Shown: positions 35,114-43,827, counted from the stretch's first letter. The stretch is 64,000 nucleotides of DNA from Guptibacillus spartinae (GCF_028610625.1 NZ_JAQQWU010000005.1:1-64000), one strand, 5' to 3'. The notes: generated by a model not told the origin, from the sequence alone. Program-made: numbers and translations.

Positions 35114-36469
35114 TTAAAAAATCGAGTATAGAATGACTGCCAGGATCAAAGCGATTGTCGGCAGGATAACGCTAAGTAAAAAGATCGGTCCGTAAGAACG
35201 CTTATGGGTTTCACCGCAAATCGCACGGATTGTGGTCACCACATAGCCATTGTGTGGGAGCGAATCAAGTCCACCAGAAGCAAGGGCTGAAATACGGTGC
35301 ATCGCGCCAGGATCTAAGTTCCCCATCCCTAAATAAATCGGGGATAAAATCGGGAGTGCGATTCCAAGACCACCGGACGCTGAGCCCGTTAGTCCACATA
35401 TAAGCGTGACTGCAATTGCAAGTCCCATCAGTGGTGGACCCGGAATATTCACAAGTCCATCAACCACGGTTTGAAAAGCCCCGACCTGTGCCGCCACGCT
35501 ACCAAAGCCAACTACGGCGCAAGTATTCGCAGCAGCAATTAACGCATCATGCGTGCCTTTCGCGAGCGGGTTCCAGAATTCCTGTAAGTATGGAAGCATG
35601 ATTATACAGGCTAAAACAATACCGGAAGCAAGCGAAATAAGAGCGGCTCCAGTTGAGGAGATAAAATTGGATAGCGTATTTAATGATACGATGACCATGA
35701 CGAGTGGCAAGATCGCTAAAATGACATTCGGCAAGTGGTTTTGCTCAGGCTCAGGCTCAGGCTCTGGCTCCACCTGCTTCAATTCGGCTGTTGCAGCGAT
35801 TTCATTTGATGCTTTTGAAGTCTCGTTTGGTAATGAGAAAGTTTCCCCATTCCGCACCGCTTTTTTCACCATTTTTCCTAACAACCATCCACCGGTTAAC
35901 ATGATCAAGATGGCAATTAGAATGCCGATGAACCCGCCAGCCGTTGGTTTTGTCTCAAAGTACTCGGTTGGAATCAGGTTCTGGATTTCTGGTGATCCCG
36001 GAGCTGTCATCGTAAAGGAAATGGAGCCGAAGACGAGCGCTGCAGGGATAAAGCGATGTGGCAGGTTCGCTAACTTAAAAAGAGAGACGGCAATGGGGTA
36101 AACCGCGAAGCCGACAACGAACAAGCTAACGCCGCCGTAGGTCATGATGGCTGCTGCCGCAACGACCGCAAAGACGGAGCGAGAAGGACCGAGCGTATTC
36201 TTGATCCAATTCGCAATACTGTCTGCCGCTTTCGTTTCCTGCATCACTTTTCCAAAGATGGCGCCTAATAAGAATATGAGAAACCATGAAGCAAAGTAAG
36301 ACGTGAATCCCGTCATGTAATAATCGGTTAACGCTGTTTCTAGATTTAGTCCTCCGGTAAGGGCAACGAGCACGGCGCAAAGAATCGCCGCTATGATGAT
36401 GTTGATCCCTTTCATCGTTAAATAAATGAGGAGGCCTAACGATAAAATTAAGCCCAGCATGCCTAGCAT
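35114..36469 (-). CDS. GntP-family carboxylate permease
   Basis: A 451-residue membrane protein with about 12 hydrophobic segments of the gluconate:H+ symporter family, including FLLGAIFGKVMQETKAADSIANWI and YGGVSLFVVGFAVYPIA near the first third and GSASGGLGIALPILSP near the C-terminus. It imports a small hydroxy- or keto-acid with protons. Middle loop residues about 231-241 read VEPEPEPEPEQ, encoded by a hexanucleotide repeat (35744-35771). Lies between the alcohol dehydrogenase (31-base gap) and MMSDH genes, so it probably brings in the operon's substrate, perhaps 3-hydroxypropionate or 4-hydroxybutyrate. Confidence 0.92.
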   Translation of the reverse strand: MLGMLGLILSLGLLIYLTMKGINIIIAAILCAVLVALTGGLNLETALTDYYMTGFTSYFASWFLIFLLGAIFGKVMQETKAADSIANWIKNTLGPSRSVFAVVAAAAIMTYGGVSLFVVGFAVYPIAVSLFKLANLPHRFIPAALVFGSISFTMTAPGSPEIQNLIPTEYFETKPTAGGFIGILIAILIMLTGGWLLGKMVKKAVRNGETFSLPNETSKASNEIAATAELKQVEPEPEPEPEQNHLPNVILAILPLVMVIVSLNTLSNFISSTGAALISLASGIVLACIIMLPYLQEFWNPLAKGTHDALIAAANTCAVVGFGSVAAQVGAFQTVVDGLVNIPGPPLMGLAIAVTLICGLTGSASGGLGIALPILSPIYLGMGNLDPGAMHRISALASGGLDSLPHNGYVVTTIRAICGETHKRSYGPIFLLSVILPTIALILAVILYSIF

Positions 36470-36499
36470 GTTCTTCCCTCCTTGTACCCTCTAAGCTCG

Positions 36500-37696
36500 T
36501 TATTGAACCTTGTGCTCGCTACGAAATTGGTAATCATAGCAAGTGAGATAGAGTTCTTCTAATTCTGCTTGAGTAGGAACTCGAGGGTTATTACTAGGAC
36601 TCCCACTGTCAAGCGCATCCGCCGCCATCTTAGGAACAGCTCGGTTAAAGGCCTCTTGCTCAATGCCCCACGATTTCAGATTGGGAATGTTTAACGTGCG
36701 ACAAAGTTCTTGAACCGAAGCCACCGCTTGTTCAGCTGCTTCTTCATCAGTAAGAGTGGCACTGCTCGGTTGAAAAATGCGTCCGATATCGGCAAGGCGC
36801 TTCTGACATTCACTCTTGCTAAATTCAAGAACAGCAGGTAAGAGCATCGCGTTGGAATAGCCATGTGGCACATGGAACAGTGCCCCGATTGGTCGCGACA
36901 TTCCGTGAACGAGACAAACGGATGCATTGGTAAACGACATGCCCGCTTGTAACGCCGCTAAGCTCATCGCTTCTCTCGCTTCAAGGTTGTCACCATTGAA
37001 GTAAGCGTTCTCAATATTTTGGGCAATGAGCTGAATCGCCGATAGCGCAAATGTATCCGACATCGGATGAGATCTCTTAGATAAGTACGATTCAATCGCA
37101 TGACTCAGCGCATCAACGCCTGTTGCAGCCGTTACATGCTGTGGGGATGAGATTGATAATAATGGATCAACAATCGCGACAGTTGGCATGAAAGCTGGCT
37201 GCTTTACCATCATTTTTACATCATTGGATGTATTTGTAATGACCGTCACATCCGTTGCTTCCGAGCCTGTTCCTGCTGTTGTAGGGATTGCAATATGCGG
37301 AATTGGAGTATGCTCAGCGACTTTCTTGTTAAGGCGGTAATCGGCTAAGTCACCACCGTTTGTGGCAAGAACCACGATCGCTTTTGCTGTATCGATACAG
37401 CTTCCACCCCCAAGGGAGATCACGATATCAGACTGACTCTCTTTTAAAAGGGCTAACGATTCTGCCACATACTGATCAGTCGGTTCTGACTCAACTCCGG
37501 TATAAACCTCACTTTCAACCCCCTTTTCCTTCAAGTAATCCTGACATTCACTCACATAACCGAGACTAGACATCACCTGATCGCTTATAATGAGTGCTTT
37601 ACTTCCATGAATGGAAGCTTCCACTCCGATTTGTTTAAATGACTCTCGACCATATAAAATCGTTTGCGGTGTTCGAAAAACGGCATAGGTTTCCAC
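36500..37696 (-). CDS. Iron-containing alcohol dehydrogenase
   Basis: A 398-residue NAD-dependent, Fe-type (group III) alcohol dehydrogenase. Nucleotide site SLGGGSCIDTAKA (about 94-106), substrate/metal region TTAGTGSEAT, metal ligands in GVDALSHAIES, LVHGMSRPIGALFHVPHGYSNA. The GTG start at 37696 has GGAGTGA upstream. First gene of the sigma-54 operon. It most likely oxidises a terminal hydroxyl of a hydroxy acid to a semialdehyde, which the CoA-dependent dehydrogenase at 33626 then converts to an acyl-CoA. Exact substrate unknown. Confidence 0.92.
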   Translation of the reverse strand: METYAVFRTPQTILYGRESFKQIGVEASIHGSKALIISDQVMSSLGYVSECQDYLKEKGVESEVYTGVESEPTDQYVAESLALLKESQSDIVISLGGGSCIDTAKAIVVLATNGGDLADYRLNKKVAEHTPIPHIAIPTTAGTGSEATDVTVITNTSNDVKMMVKQPAFMPTVAIVDPLLSISSPQHVTAATGVDALSHAIESYLSKRSHPMSDTFALSAIQLIAQNIENAYFNGDNLEAREAMSLAALQAGMSFTNASVCLVHGMSRPIGALFHVPHGYSNAMLLPAVLEFSKSECQKRLADIGRIFQPSSATLTDEEAAEQAVASVQELCRTLNIPNLKSWGIEQEAFNRAVPKMAADALDSGSPSNNPRVPTQAELEELYLTCYDYQFRSEHKVQ

Positions 37697-37734
37697 CTGG
37701 CTATCACTCCTTCCTTCTGACTTACTTATCTATA

Positions 37735-37754
37735 GAAGCAAGATCCGTGCCAAG
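37735..37754 (-). promoter_or_regulatory. Sigma-54 (-24/-12) promoter
   Basis: On the minus strand TTGGCACGGATCTTGCTT matches the consensus TGGCAC-N5-TTGC exactly, about 40 bases before the GTG start of the alcohol dehydrogenase gene. Confidence 0.9.
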
Positions 37755-37793
37755 TTTAACAAGCGCTACATCAAGCATTTCTGGGCTACTGAA

Positions 37794-37842
37794 TGTAGTG
37801 CCTACACTACAGTTGTCGATTTTATGTAGTGATTCTCCTACA
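37794..37842. promoter_or_regulatory. Upstream activator binding sites for the sigma-54 operon
   Basis: A perfect dyad TGTAGTG-CCTA-CACTACA (37794-37811) and a weaker TGTAG-N8-CTACA dyad (37825-37842) lie 45-90 bases upstream of the -24/-12 promoter, right after the activator stop. Position and symmetry fit enhancer sites for the Fis-type helix-turn-helix protein. Confidence 0.75.
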
Positions 37843-37848
37843 CATTAC

Positions 37849-39666
37849 TTAGGAGATGTCGAGACTTTTTAACTTTTGATAAAGCGTGGTCCGATGAATC
37901 CCCAGGCGTTCTGCTGCTTTCGTTTTATTGCCTCCAGCGTCTTTTATCGCTTGGACGATAGTTTCTTTTTCTCGATCCTTTCCAACTCGTTTCGCTTCCT
38001 CTAATAAGCTGTGGGGTTTTTCATCAGGAATTTGTTTTTCTCGATCTTCCTTCACGCTAAAAAGTCCATTGAGGTGGTCTTTCCCAATAACCGGTTCATC
38101 AATCAGTGTCACCACACGTTCAATCGTATTCACCAGTTCACGAATATTTCCTTTCCACTCTGAATGCGTAAGAGTAGATAGAGCTTCGTGGGTAAATCGT
38201 TTTGTTTGGACGCGATACTTCTCACAAATCTCTTTCGCATAGTAAGACAGGAGAATCGGAATATCCTGCTTCCGTTCACGGAGAGCCGGGACATGGAGGC
38301 GAATGATATTTAATCGATAAAACAGATCTTCACGAAAGGTCCCTTTTTCTACAAGCTCCTGAAGATGTTGATTCGTTGCGGCGATCACTCTTACATTGGT
38401 TTGGTATTTCTTGACGCCACCAACCCGCTCAGCTTCTTTTTCTTGGAGCACACGAAGCAGTTTTGTTTGCATACTTAGCGGAAGTTCTGCAATTTCGTCC
38501 AAGAAAATCGTACCGTTATTCGCCAGCTCAAATTTCCCGGGCTTTCCTCCTTTCTTGGCTCCTGAAAACGCACCTTCTTCATATCCGAATAATTCTGATT
38601 CAAACAAATGCTCAGGAATGGCCGCACAGTTCACGCTAATCATGGGGCCTGTCGCAAAAGGGCTTAGATGGTGGATACTTTTCGCAAACATTTCTTTCCC
38701 CGTGCCACTTTCACCGGTAATGAGCACGGTCGCCGCTGTTCTGGCTGCTCTTCTAGCAAGTCGTTTCGTAGCTTTAATCTCTTCACTTACACCAATAATT
38801 TGATCTAGCATTATGTGATTCTCTTTCTTTTTTCCAAGTTGTTTCGTGCCTCGTTCAGGCTCCTCTGCATCCGTTTCCTTAAGGCGTTCATAGATTTTGT
38901 AAATCTCCGATATCCCTTCAAAAATAAGCATTCCGATAGCACCGATAACAGCTCCATTCTTCACAATCGGAATGCGATGAACGACCATTTCATGTCCCTG
39001 GATCGTTTGAAGGACCCCTCTCTCGGCTAGTCCTGTTTTCACGGTCATGTGAAGCTCTGTATTATCAATCACTTCAGTCACATGTCGTCCAATCGCATTT
39101 TCTTTTTTGATACCGGTAAAACGGCTATACGCTTCATTAAACTCCTGAATCGTTCCGTTTTCATCTACTACGGCAATGCCTTCATAGGCACTTTCGAGCA
39201 CGGTGTTCAACGCCTCTGCCGTATGCTGTTTTTGCTTAAGCTTTGAAATGTATTTCGAAAACCCATCTGTTATATCGCCTTTTGATAACAGACCAATTAA
39301 TTTCCCTTCTGAATCAAGGACAGGCAGTTCATTGTATGGTAATGAAAAAACCTCCAGGATGGAATCTTCAGGATGGACCACCGCGAAGTTGCGTTTGAAA
39401 AGATCTCGACCTACCTTTACGTCCCTACTGTCATGAAGAAAATAAGATAGCACTTGCCTCAACGTGATCGTTCCAAGAAAATGATGATCATCATCCACAA
39501 TCGGCAATGTATCTAATTTATGGCTGATCATCCATTCACCAGCCTCCTGGATCGACTGTTCCGATTTGATGCAAAGAGGTTCTGGCGTCATCCAATTCTT
39601 CACAAACAGAATCGGTTCTACATCTGATAGATCTTGATTCGTTTCAATGAGATCATTGATCGACAT
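37849..39666 (-). CDS. Sigma-54-dependent activator with CBS pair, PAS and AAA+ domains
   Basis: A 605-residue regulator. Residues about 20-135 are two CBS motifs (WMTPEPLCIKSEQSIQEAGEWM, then a second ending LIGLLSKGDITDGF). About 150-270 is a PAS sensor. About 290-520 is the sigma-54 activation AAA+ module with Walker A GESGTGKE and GAFSGA in place of the usual GAFTGA. The C-terminus (about 565-605) is a Fis-type helix-turn-helix (GGNKTKAAERLGIHRTTLYQKLK). It is encoded directly upstream of the operon it most likely activates. CBS domains suggest adenine-nucleotide sensing and PAS a small-molecule or redox ligand. The family includes YplP/RocR-like proteins of Bacilli. Confidence 0.94.
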   Translation of the reverse strand: MSINDLIETNQDLSDVEPILFVKNWMTPEPLCIKSEQSIQEAGEWMISHKLDTLPIVDDDHHFLGTITLRQVLSYFLHDSRDVKVGRDLFKRNFAVVHPEDSILEVFSLPYNELPVLDSEGKLIGLLSKGDITDGFSKYISKLKQKQHTAEALNTVLESAYEGIAVVDENGTIQEFNEAYSRFTGIKKENAIGRHVTEVIDNTELHMTVKTGLAERGVLQTIQGHEMVVHRIPIVKNGAVIGAIGMLIFEGISEIYKIYERLKETDAEEPERGTKQLGKKKENHIMLDQIIGVSEEIKATKRLARRAARTAATVLITGESGTGKEMFAKSIHHLSPFATGPMISVNCAAIPEHLFESELFGYEEGAFSGAKKGGKPGKFELANNGTIFLDEIAELPLSMQTKLLRVLQEKEAERVGGVKKYQTNVRVIAATNQHLQELVEKGTFREDLFYRLNIIRLHVPALRERKQDIPILLSYYAKEICEKYRVQTKRFTHEALSTLTHSEWKGNIRELVNTIERVVTLIDEPVIGKDHLNGLFSVKEDREKQIPDEKPHSLLEEAKRVGKDREKETIVQAIKDAGGNKTKAAERLGIHRTTLYQKLKSLDIS

Positions 39667-39688
39667 AAGTTAACCCTCCATTATAGTA

Positions 39689-39730
39689 GTGCCTGTCACC
39701 ACCCGTTTTATGGTGAATGCTGTCGAAATT
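39689..39730. repeat. GTGCCTGTCACCACCCGTT repeat, copy A
   Basis: GTGCCTGTCACCACCCGTT followed by a similar GAATGCTGTC block lies 23 bases upstream of the activator gene start and matches 61929-61970 over about 40 bases. It includes a GGTGACAGGCAC-type near-dyad. Confidence 0.65.
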
Positions 39731-39880
39731 AGCGATTGTTCGTAAGTCTGCCTTATTACCTTTCTATAGGCATAACAAAAAGGCCTCTCTATAACGAGAC
39801 GCCTTGAAGGATTTCCGGATATAAAGGACGCATGTCTGGGGGAAACGTGTGAATACTGAGCAAAGATGCGGTCTCGGTTC

Positions 39881-40001
39881 GCGAGTAGGCCCTCTTTATT
39901 AGCCAATTTCCAGATATATTGTCCAAAATCTATTTTTATTGGCCAATATCGAAATATATTGGCCAAATCCACGTTTTATTAGCTAACGAGAATCATTCTA
40001 A
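39881..40001 (+). repeat. 20-bp periodic repeat array (five units) ending in a dyad
   Basis: Six consecutive 20-base blocks from 39881 each end in TATT or TTTATT except the last. Four start with a variant of RGCCAA (39901, 39921, 39941, 39961). The last block (39981-40000) is AGCTAACGAGAATCATTCTA with an AGAATCATTCT dyad. The same unit and end block occur at 58366-58405, 63775-63834 and, degraded, 62123-62142. No spacers, so not CRISPR. Confidence 0.8.
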
Positions 40002-40065
40002 CAAAACACGTACGCCACACCGCCCCCTATCTCCCTCCCCACCTCGCCCCAACTACCCTCCCCCT

Positions 40066-40842
40066 CTAATAACGCCTATACCTCTTCATCACCATGACGC
40101 CCGCTAGAAATAGCAAAAGAGATAACGTTGCGGTACTACCGATGACAGTCCAGGCTGACTCGGTCCACTGTTGTTCGACTAAAAGCTTTGTCGCTTCTCC
40201 CCTTATGTTTCCTGGACTCCATTCCATGAATTTCGGGAGGAGTGTTGTCAGCAGGCTGATTAGCGCTAGAAAGAGAAGACTGACGCCGGCGATCGCGCTA
40301 CTCTGCCGGATGATCGTGCCAACAAAAATCGTGACGCAAACGACAAAGAGCACCCAGAAGCAGTACATGACGAGGCTGCTCAGCATGACCTTCCAGTCGA
40401 CGGGAGTAAATAATAAATTTGTATAATACCATGTGAGGCAGTAGCTTAAGATGAGTGATAAGAGCAAAAGGGCAAGCTGGGCAACCGTTTTACTGCCTAA
40501 GTATTGCCACTCGTTCACGGGTCTTACCATCACAAGCGTAATGGATCCGTTTTGTCGTTCCTGCGCAATGACATTCATCGTTGCGAGTGCAAACAACAAC
40601 GTACCGATCGTGCCATATTGAGACAGGGCGCCGCTCAATACTTCTTCACCCGTAGGAGTCGGAATCGTGATACTCGCTCCTTCTGGCAAGTTACCAGCCA
40701 TATCAAGAATTTGCGGCATGTAGTAACTTGTTAGAGGTTGGGAGATACCGATGATCATCAGCACAACCGGGAGCCAAATCAACTTACCATTCCGCATCAG
40801 TTCGGTGATTTCTTTGTTTAGTAGCGTTAGAAAACGAGTCAT
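40066..40842 (-). CDS. yxlG: YxlG-like ABC-2 permease
   Basis: A 258-residue membrane protein with six hydrophobic segments of the ABC-2 type; N-terminal MTRFLTLLNKEITELMRNGKLIWLPVVLMIIG. It pairs with the ATPase encoded upstream (4-base overlap at 40839). In B. subtilis YxlF-YxlG form an exporter at the end of the sigY operon, whose substrate is unknown; it helps control SigY activity. Here it is also the last gene, so synteny is complete. Confidence 0.9.
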   Translation of the reverse strand: MTRFLTLLNKEITELMRNGKLIWLPVVLMIIGISQPLTSYYMPQILDMAGNLPEGASITIPTPTGEEVLSGALSQYGTIGTLLFALATMNVIAQERQNGSITLVMVRPVNEWQYLGSKTVAQLALLLLSLILSYCLTWYYTNLLFTPVDWKVMLSSLVMYCFWVLFVVCVTIFVGTIIRQSSAIAGVSLLFLALISLLTTLLPKFMEWSPGNIRGEATKLLVEQQWTESAWTVIGSTATLSLLLFLAGVMVMKRYRRY

Positions 40843-41732
40843 TGTCTCACAACCTTCATATAGGCATCTTCTAAGGAATCCTGCATGATTTCAAAATGAG
40901 TCACCGATATGTTCCGGTTAATGAGCTCCTGTAAAAGCTCATTATGGTGAACATGCTCAGGCAATCTTACTTTCACTGTTTTCGCATCAATATACTCATA
41001 GTCTTCAATGATCTCAAGCTGTTCGATGACGCCGTTCATCGGTTCTTCGGTTTGCACTTTAATGGGCAATAGATCAAACTCTTTTCGTAAAGAAGGCAGT
41101 GATCCTTTCCACTTGAGACAGCCATCTTGCAGGATAAGAACTTCATCACAGATTTGCTCGGCATCGTGTAAAATGTGAGTCGAAAAAAGCACCGTCATGT
41201 CTTGTTTCAGTTCTTCAATCAGGTATAGGAAATCTCGTCTTCCTTTTGGATCGAGCGCTGAGACCGGTTCGTCTAGAATGAGCAGCTTTGGTTTGTGAAG
41301 CAAAGCCTGCGCTAAGCCGAGGCGTTGTTTCATTCCGCCGGAGAAGCCTCCGATTCTTTTATTCATCGCCTCTTCTAAACTCACAAAGGTTAACGTCTCC
41401 TGTACACGAGCTTGAAGCTGGGCATTTGGAATGGAGGATAGCTTCCCGGCGAAAGTCAGAAATTCTTTGGCCGTCATCCAATTAAAAAAGGATGGGTGCT
41501 GAGGTAAAAAGCCAATCAATGGCCGATAGTCTTTCTCAGCATATCCTTTAAATTGAATGGCGCCCGAGTCAGGTGTGAGAAGGCGAGCTAACATTTGTAG
41601 CGTCGTCGTTTTACCCGCTCCATTTGGACCTAACAACGCGATACAACTCCCCTCATTTATGCTGAATGAGAGATTCGAAACTGCTCTTTTTTCTTTAAAT
41701 TGTTTCGATAGATTGTCGATGTTAACTAGCAA
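40839..41732 (-). CDS. yxlF: YxlF-like ABC transporter ATP-binding protein
   Basis: A 297-residue ATPase with Walker A GPNGAGKTT (about 34-42), Q-loop FLPQHPSF, signature GGFSGGMKQRLGLAQ, Walker B LLILDEPVSALD and H-loop STHIL. The C-terminal 80 residues are an extra strand-helix domain seen in export-type drug/bacitracin ATPases. Works with the YxlG permease (overlapping downstream gene). Position in the sigY cluster supports the name. Confidence 0.93.
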   Translation of the reverse strand: MLVNIDNLSKQFKEKRAVSNLSFSINEGSCIALLGPNGAGKTTTLQMLARLLTPDSGAIQFKGYAEKDYRPLIGFLPQHPSFFNWMTAKEFLTFAGKLSSIPNAQLQARVQETLTFVSLEEAMNKRIGGFSGGMKQRLGLAQALLHKPKLLILDEPVSALDPKGRRDFLYLIEELKQDMTVLFSTHILHDAEQICDEVLILQDGCLKWKGSLPSLRKEFDLLPIKVQTEEPMNGVIEQLEIIEDYEYIDAKTVKVRLPEHVHHNELLQELINRNISVTHFEIMQDSLEDAYMKVVRQ

Positions 41733-41744
41733 GATTTCCGCCCC

Positions 41745-41945
41745 CTAACTGTTTTTCCGTCCGATCACAAAGTAAAGAATCGCCCCAAAAAGATTCACAA
41801 ACAGAATCAGAAGGATCCACATCCATTTTGGTCCGTTTGTTTCCTTTTGCTTGATGCAGCTCACAAGCGCTGAAATGGCTAAAATCGCTTGCAAGATCAA
41901 CAATGGCGCCACTAACGCCCAGTTTATGTCGTTCAAAACGTCCAT
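41745..41945 (-). CDS. yxlE: YxlE-like small membrane protein (PLDc_N type)
   Basis: A 66-residue protein with two transmembrane helices and the PLDc_N pattern LLILQAILAISALVSCIKQKETNGPKWMWILLILFVNLFGAILYFVIGRK. In B. subtilis YxlD and YxlE act as negative regulators that together restrain SigY. Located between yxlD and yxlF, 13 bases before the latter. Confidence 0.9.
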   Translation of the reverse strand: MDVLNDINWALVAPLLILQAILAISALVSCIKQKETNGPKWMWILLILFVNLFGAILYFVIGRKNS

Positions 41946-41949
41946 GTTT

Positions 41950-42162
41950 TCAACTCCTCTCCTTTTTTAGCCTTCGTTTATATGGCCATACAACAAACAG
42001 CAAGTAAAATAATGTTGGCATCGGTAATTGAATCAATCCCCATATTCCCCATAGCCACGGGTAACTGCCTTTTTTCTTGGCATCGACAAAGAGAAGCAGA
42101 CTTTGGGTGAGTAACAAGAGAATCAGAATTGGAACAAGGACAAAGAGCTCAAGGTTTGTCAT
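41950..42162 (-). CDS. yxlD: YxlD-like small membrane protein
   Basis: A 70-residue protein with two hydrophobic helices (about 5-25 and 37-60) and a basic C-terminus (RRLKKERS), similar in size and layout to YxlD. It overlaps yxlC by 14 bases and precedes yxlE by 4 bases. In B. subtilis YxlD is a main part of the SigY anti-sigma activity. Confidence 0.88.
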   Translation of the reverse strand: MTNLELFVLVPILILLLLTQSLLLFVDAKKKGSYPWLWGIWGLIQLPMPTLFYLLFVVWPYKRRLKKERS

Positions 42163-42481
42163 GAGTGGCCACTCCTTTCTTATTCACTTTCTTATAAGTG
42201 AAATAGACACCAAAAGGAACGATCAGGCTGGCCACGATCTGGATAATCAGAAAGAAGATCGGAGCTTGGAAAAGACTAACCATGACGGCTGTTAAAATCA
42301 CGACCGCTGTTAACAGGAAAAGCGCACTTTCGAGATAAAAAGCTTTTTTCTTTTTCTGTTGAAATAGCAGAAGTTGCTCCTGCATATCCACCTTTGAAAG
42401 TGATTCTTTTCCAAGATCATCGATTTGCTGCCAATCCTGTTTGAGGTGTTGCACTATCTTTTTATCTTCCTTGTCATTCAC
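42149..42481 (-). CDS. yxlC: YxlC-like membrane anti-sigma factor
   Basis: A 110-residue protein with a charged cytoplasmic N-terminus (about 1-45) and two transmembrane helices (about 50-70 and 75-97). It overlaps the sigma gene by 4 bases (ATGA), the normal arrangement of an ECF anti-sigma factor. Matches YxlC in order and size. Confidence 0.9.
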   Translation of the reverse strand: MNDKEDKKIVQHLKQDWQQIDDLGKESLSKVDMQEQLLLFQQKKKKAFYLESALFLLTAVVILTAVMVSLFQAPIFFLIIQIVASLIVPFGVYFTYKKVNKKGVATHDKP

Positions 42482-43014
42482 GGCATATCCAACTCCTTTC
42501 GTAATTTCTGTATCCCCGTGTGTACCCTGGACTTCACAGTTCCTGTTCGAATGCCGAGCATTTTTCCGATTTCGTCATACGAGTAGCCATAATAATGCCG
42601 GAGCAAGATCGGAATTCTTAAGGTGGAGTCTAACGTGTTAAAATCCGTGAACAGGTCGCTCCAGTTCATCCCTTTTGTACTTGCCTCCCACGCTAGCTTT
42701 CGCGACAGGACATGCTTTTCGTCTTCCACCCATTTCTTCTCTCGTTTTTGTTTTCGAAGCATATCCATGTAAAGCCTTGAAGCAATTGAGATCATCCAGG
42801 TGGAGAATTTTGCATCTCCTTTATAAGAAGATAGCTTCACATAACACTTCATCATCGTCTCCTGAGCAAGCTCAACGCTCGTATCTTCATTCAAGGTTAG
42901 TTTTAAAAGATATTTGTAGAGGAAAGCATAATAGCACTGAAAAAGCTGAGTGAACGCATCGTCGTCTCCGGCTTGTGCCTGCTGAATGAATTGAATTTCC
43001 TCCTCGCGTTCCAT
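42478..43014 (-). CDS. sigY: ECF sigma factor SigY
   Basis: A 178-residue ECF sigma factor, the same length as B. subtilis SigY. Region 2 (DDDAFTQLFQCYYAFLYKYLLKLTLNEDTSVELAQETMMKCYVKLSSY, KFSTWMISIASRLYMDMLRKQKR) and region 4 (LRIPILLRHYYGYSYDEIGKMLGIRTGTVKSRVHTGIQKLR) are complete. It heads the sigY-yxlCDEFG operon and has a matching autoregulatory promoter 30 bases upstream. In B. subtilis it responds to nitrogen starvation and helps maintain the SPbeta prophage; the function here is unknown. Confidence 0.95.
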   Translation of the reverse strand: MEREEEIQFIQQAQAGDDDAFTQLFQCYYAFLYKYLLKLTLNEDTSVELAQETMMKCYVKLSSYKGDAKFSTWMISIASRLYMDMLRKQKREKKWVEDEKHVLSRKLAWEASTKGMNWSDLFTDFNTLDSTLRIPILLRHYYGYSYDEIGKMLGIRTGTVKSRVHTGIQKLRKELDMP

Positions 43015-43043
43015 ACAACCCTCTCCTTTACCTGCACCTATAT

Positions 43044-43069
43044 GACGCTGATCTCGTTAAAATCGTTCA
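43044..43069 (-). promoter_or_regulatory. SigY autoregulatory promoter
   Basis: On the minus strand TGAACG (43064-43069) and CGTC (43044-43047) are spaced by 16 bases, matching the known SigY promoter elements. ATG of sigY follows 30 bases after the -10. Confidence 0.88.
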
Positions 43070-43105
43070 TTTTATTTTTATACTTATCTTTTCCAGAAAG
43101 AATAC

Positions 43106-43141
43106 AAAAAAGCTAACCCTCGTTTCGTAAGTTAGCTTTTT
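43106..43141. terminator. Bidirectional terminator upstream of sigY
   Basis: AAAAAAGCTAAC and GTTAGCTTTTT arms flank a 13-base loop. It isolates the sigY promoter from the unknown gene pair to its right or ends an unseen transcript. The rest of 43142-43428 shows no gene. Confidence 0.7.
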
Positions 43142-43428
43142 CTTCTCTATCCACCTTTACTAGTGCAAAATCATATGGATAAATCCCTAAAATTTTTCAA
43201 ATGGACTGATAATGTCCCAACCTTTCGCTTCAAATAACTTCTTTCACACCCAAAAGATGAGCACTACCGCATATAAGGAGAATACGGTGATTGAATTGCT
43301 TATCTTCCGTTTCAATTATATTTTTTGTGAGTATCATTTCTTTCTCTCTCTAACCATTTCACCCCATGTCTTTCCTGTATTCAGGATGATTTAATTTTGT
43401 AAAAAAATGAATCTAATGAGGTTCAGTT

Positions 43429-43827
43429 CTAATTTGTGGGGTGTTCTCTAATAGGGGTCTCATTCCCCCTTAAACGGTCTTCCAAAGATTCAAGGGCAAG
43501 TTTAATGGCAAGTAAGCGACGTTCATTTAAAGTTTTTTGTGAACTACCTTCTTTTGCTTTTTCTATCTGTTTTTTAATAGAAGGTAGGATCCCTTGTAGA
43601 ACATCTTTAGTAATCAAAATACTTTCTTCGTTATAGAAGAATCCTTCTTTGTTCCAAGTATCTTTAAGACTTGTTAAACCGATTTGTACCGCATTTCGTC
43701 TTTTTTTGACTATGTTTGTATTGGCCCCCTTTGCGCTCATGGTGTTAGAAGCATTGGAAAGTTTATTCAAAGTCGATTCCAAAGATTTTATCGACAAATC
43801 TTGGATTTCTTCACTAACCGCCTTCAT
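43429..43827 (-). CDS. Unrecognised helical protein, 132 residues
   Basis: A soluble, Lys/Ser/Glu-rich, probably all-helical protein (LESTLNKLSNASNTM..., KTLNERRLLAIKLALESLEDRLRGNE). No Cys-based or catalytic motif and I do not recognise the family. GAGGTG lies 8 bases before ATG 43827 and the start overlaps the stop of the upstream frame (ATGA), suggesting a two-gene operon with 43824-44063. Confidence 0.7.
   Translation of the reverse strand: MKAVSEEIQDLSIKSLESTLNKLSNASNTMSAKGANTNIVKKRRNAVQIGLTSLKDTWNKEGFFYNEESILITKDVLQGILPSIKKQIEKAKEGSSQKTLNERRLLAIKLALESLEDRLRGNETPIREHPTN

Noticed and set aside
39670-39972. 100-codon minus frame covering the 20-bp repeat array
   Set aside because: The apparent LANK/WPI peptide repetition follows from the DNA repeat, and no ribosome site is present.
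39881-40001. Possible CRISPR array
   Set aside because: Units are contiguous 20-base blocks without unique spacers and no cas genes are nearby.
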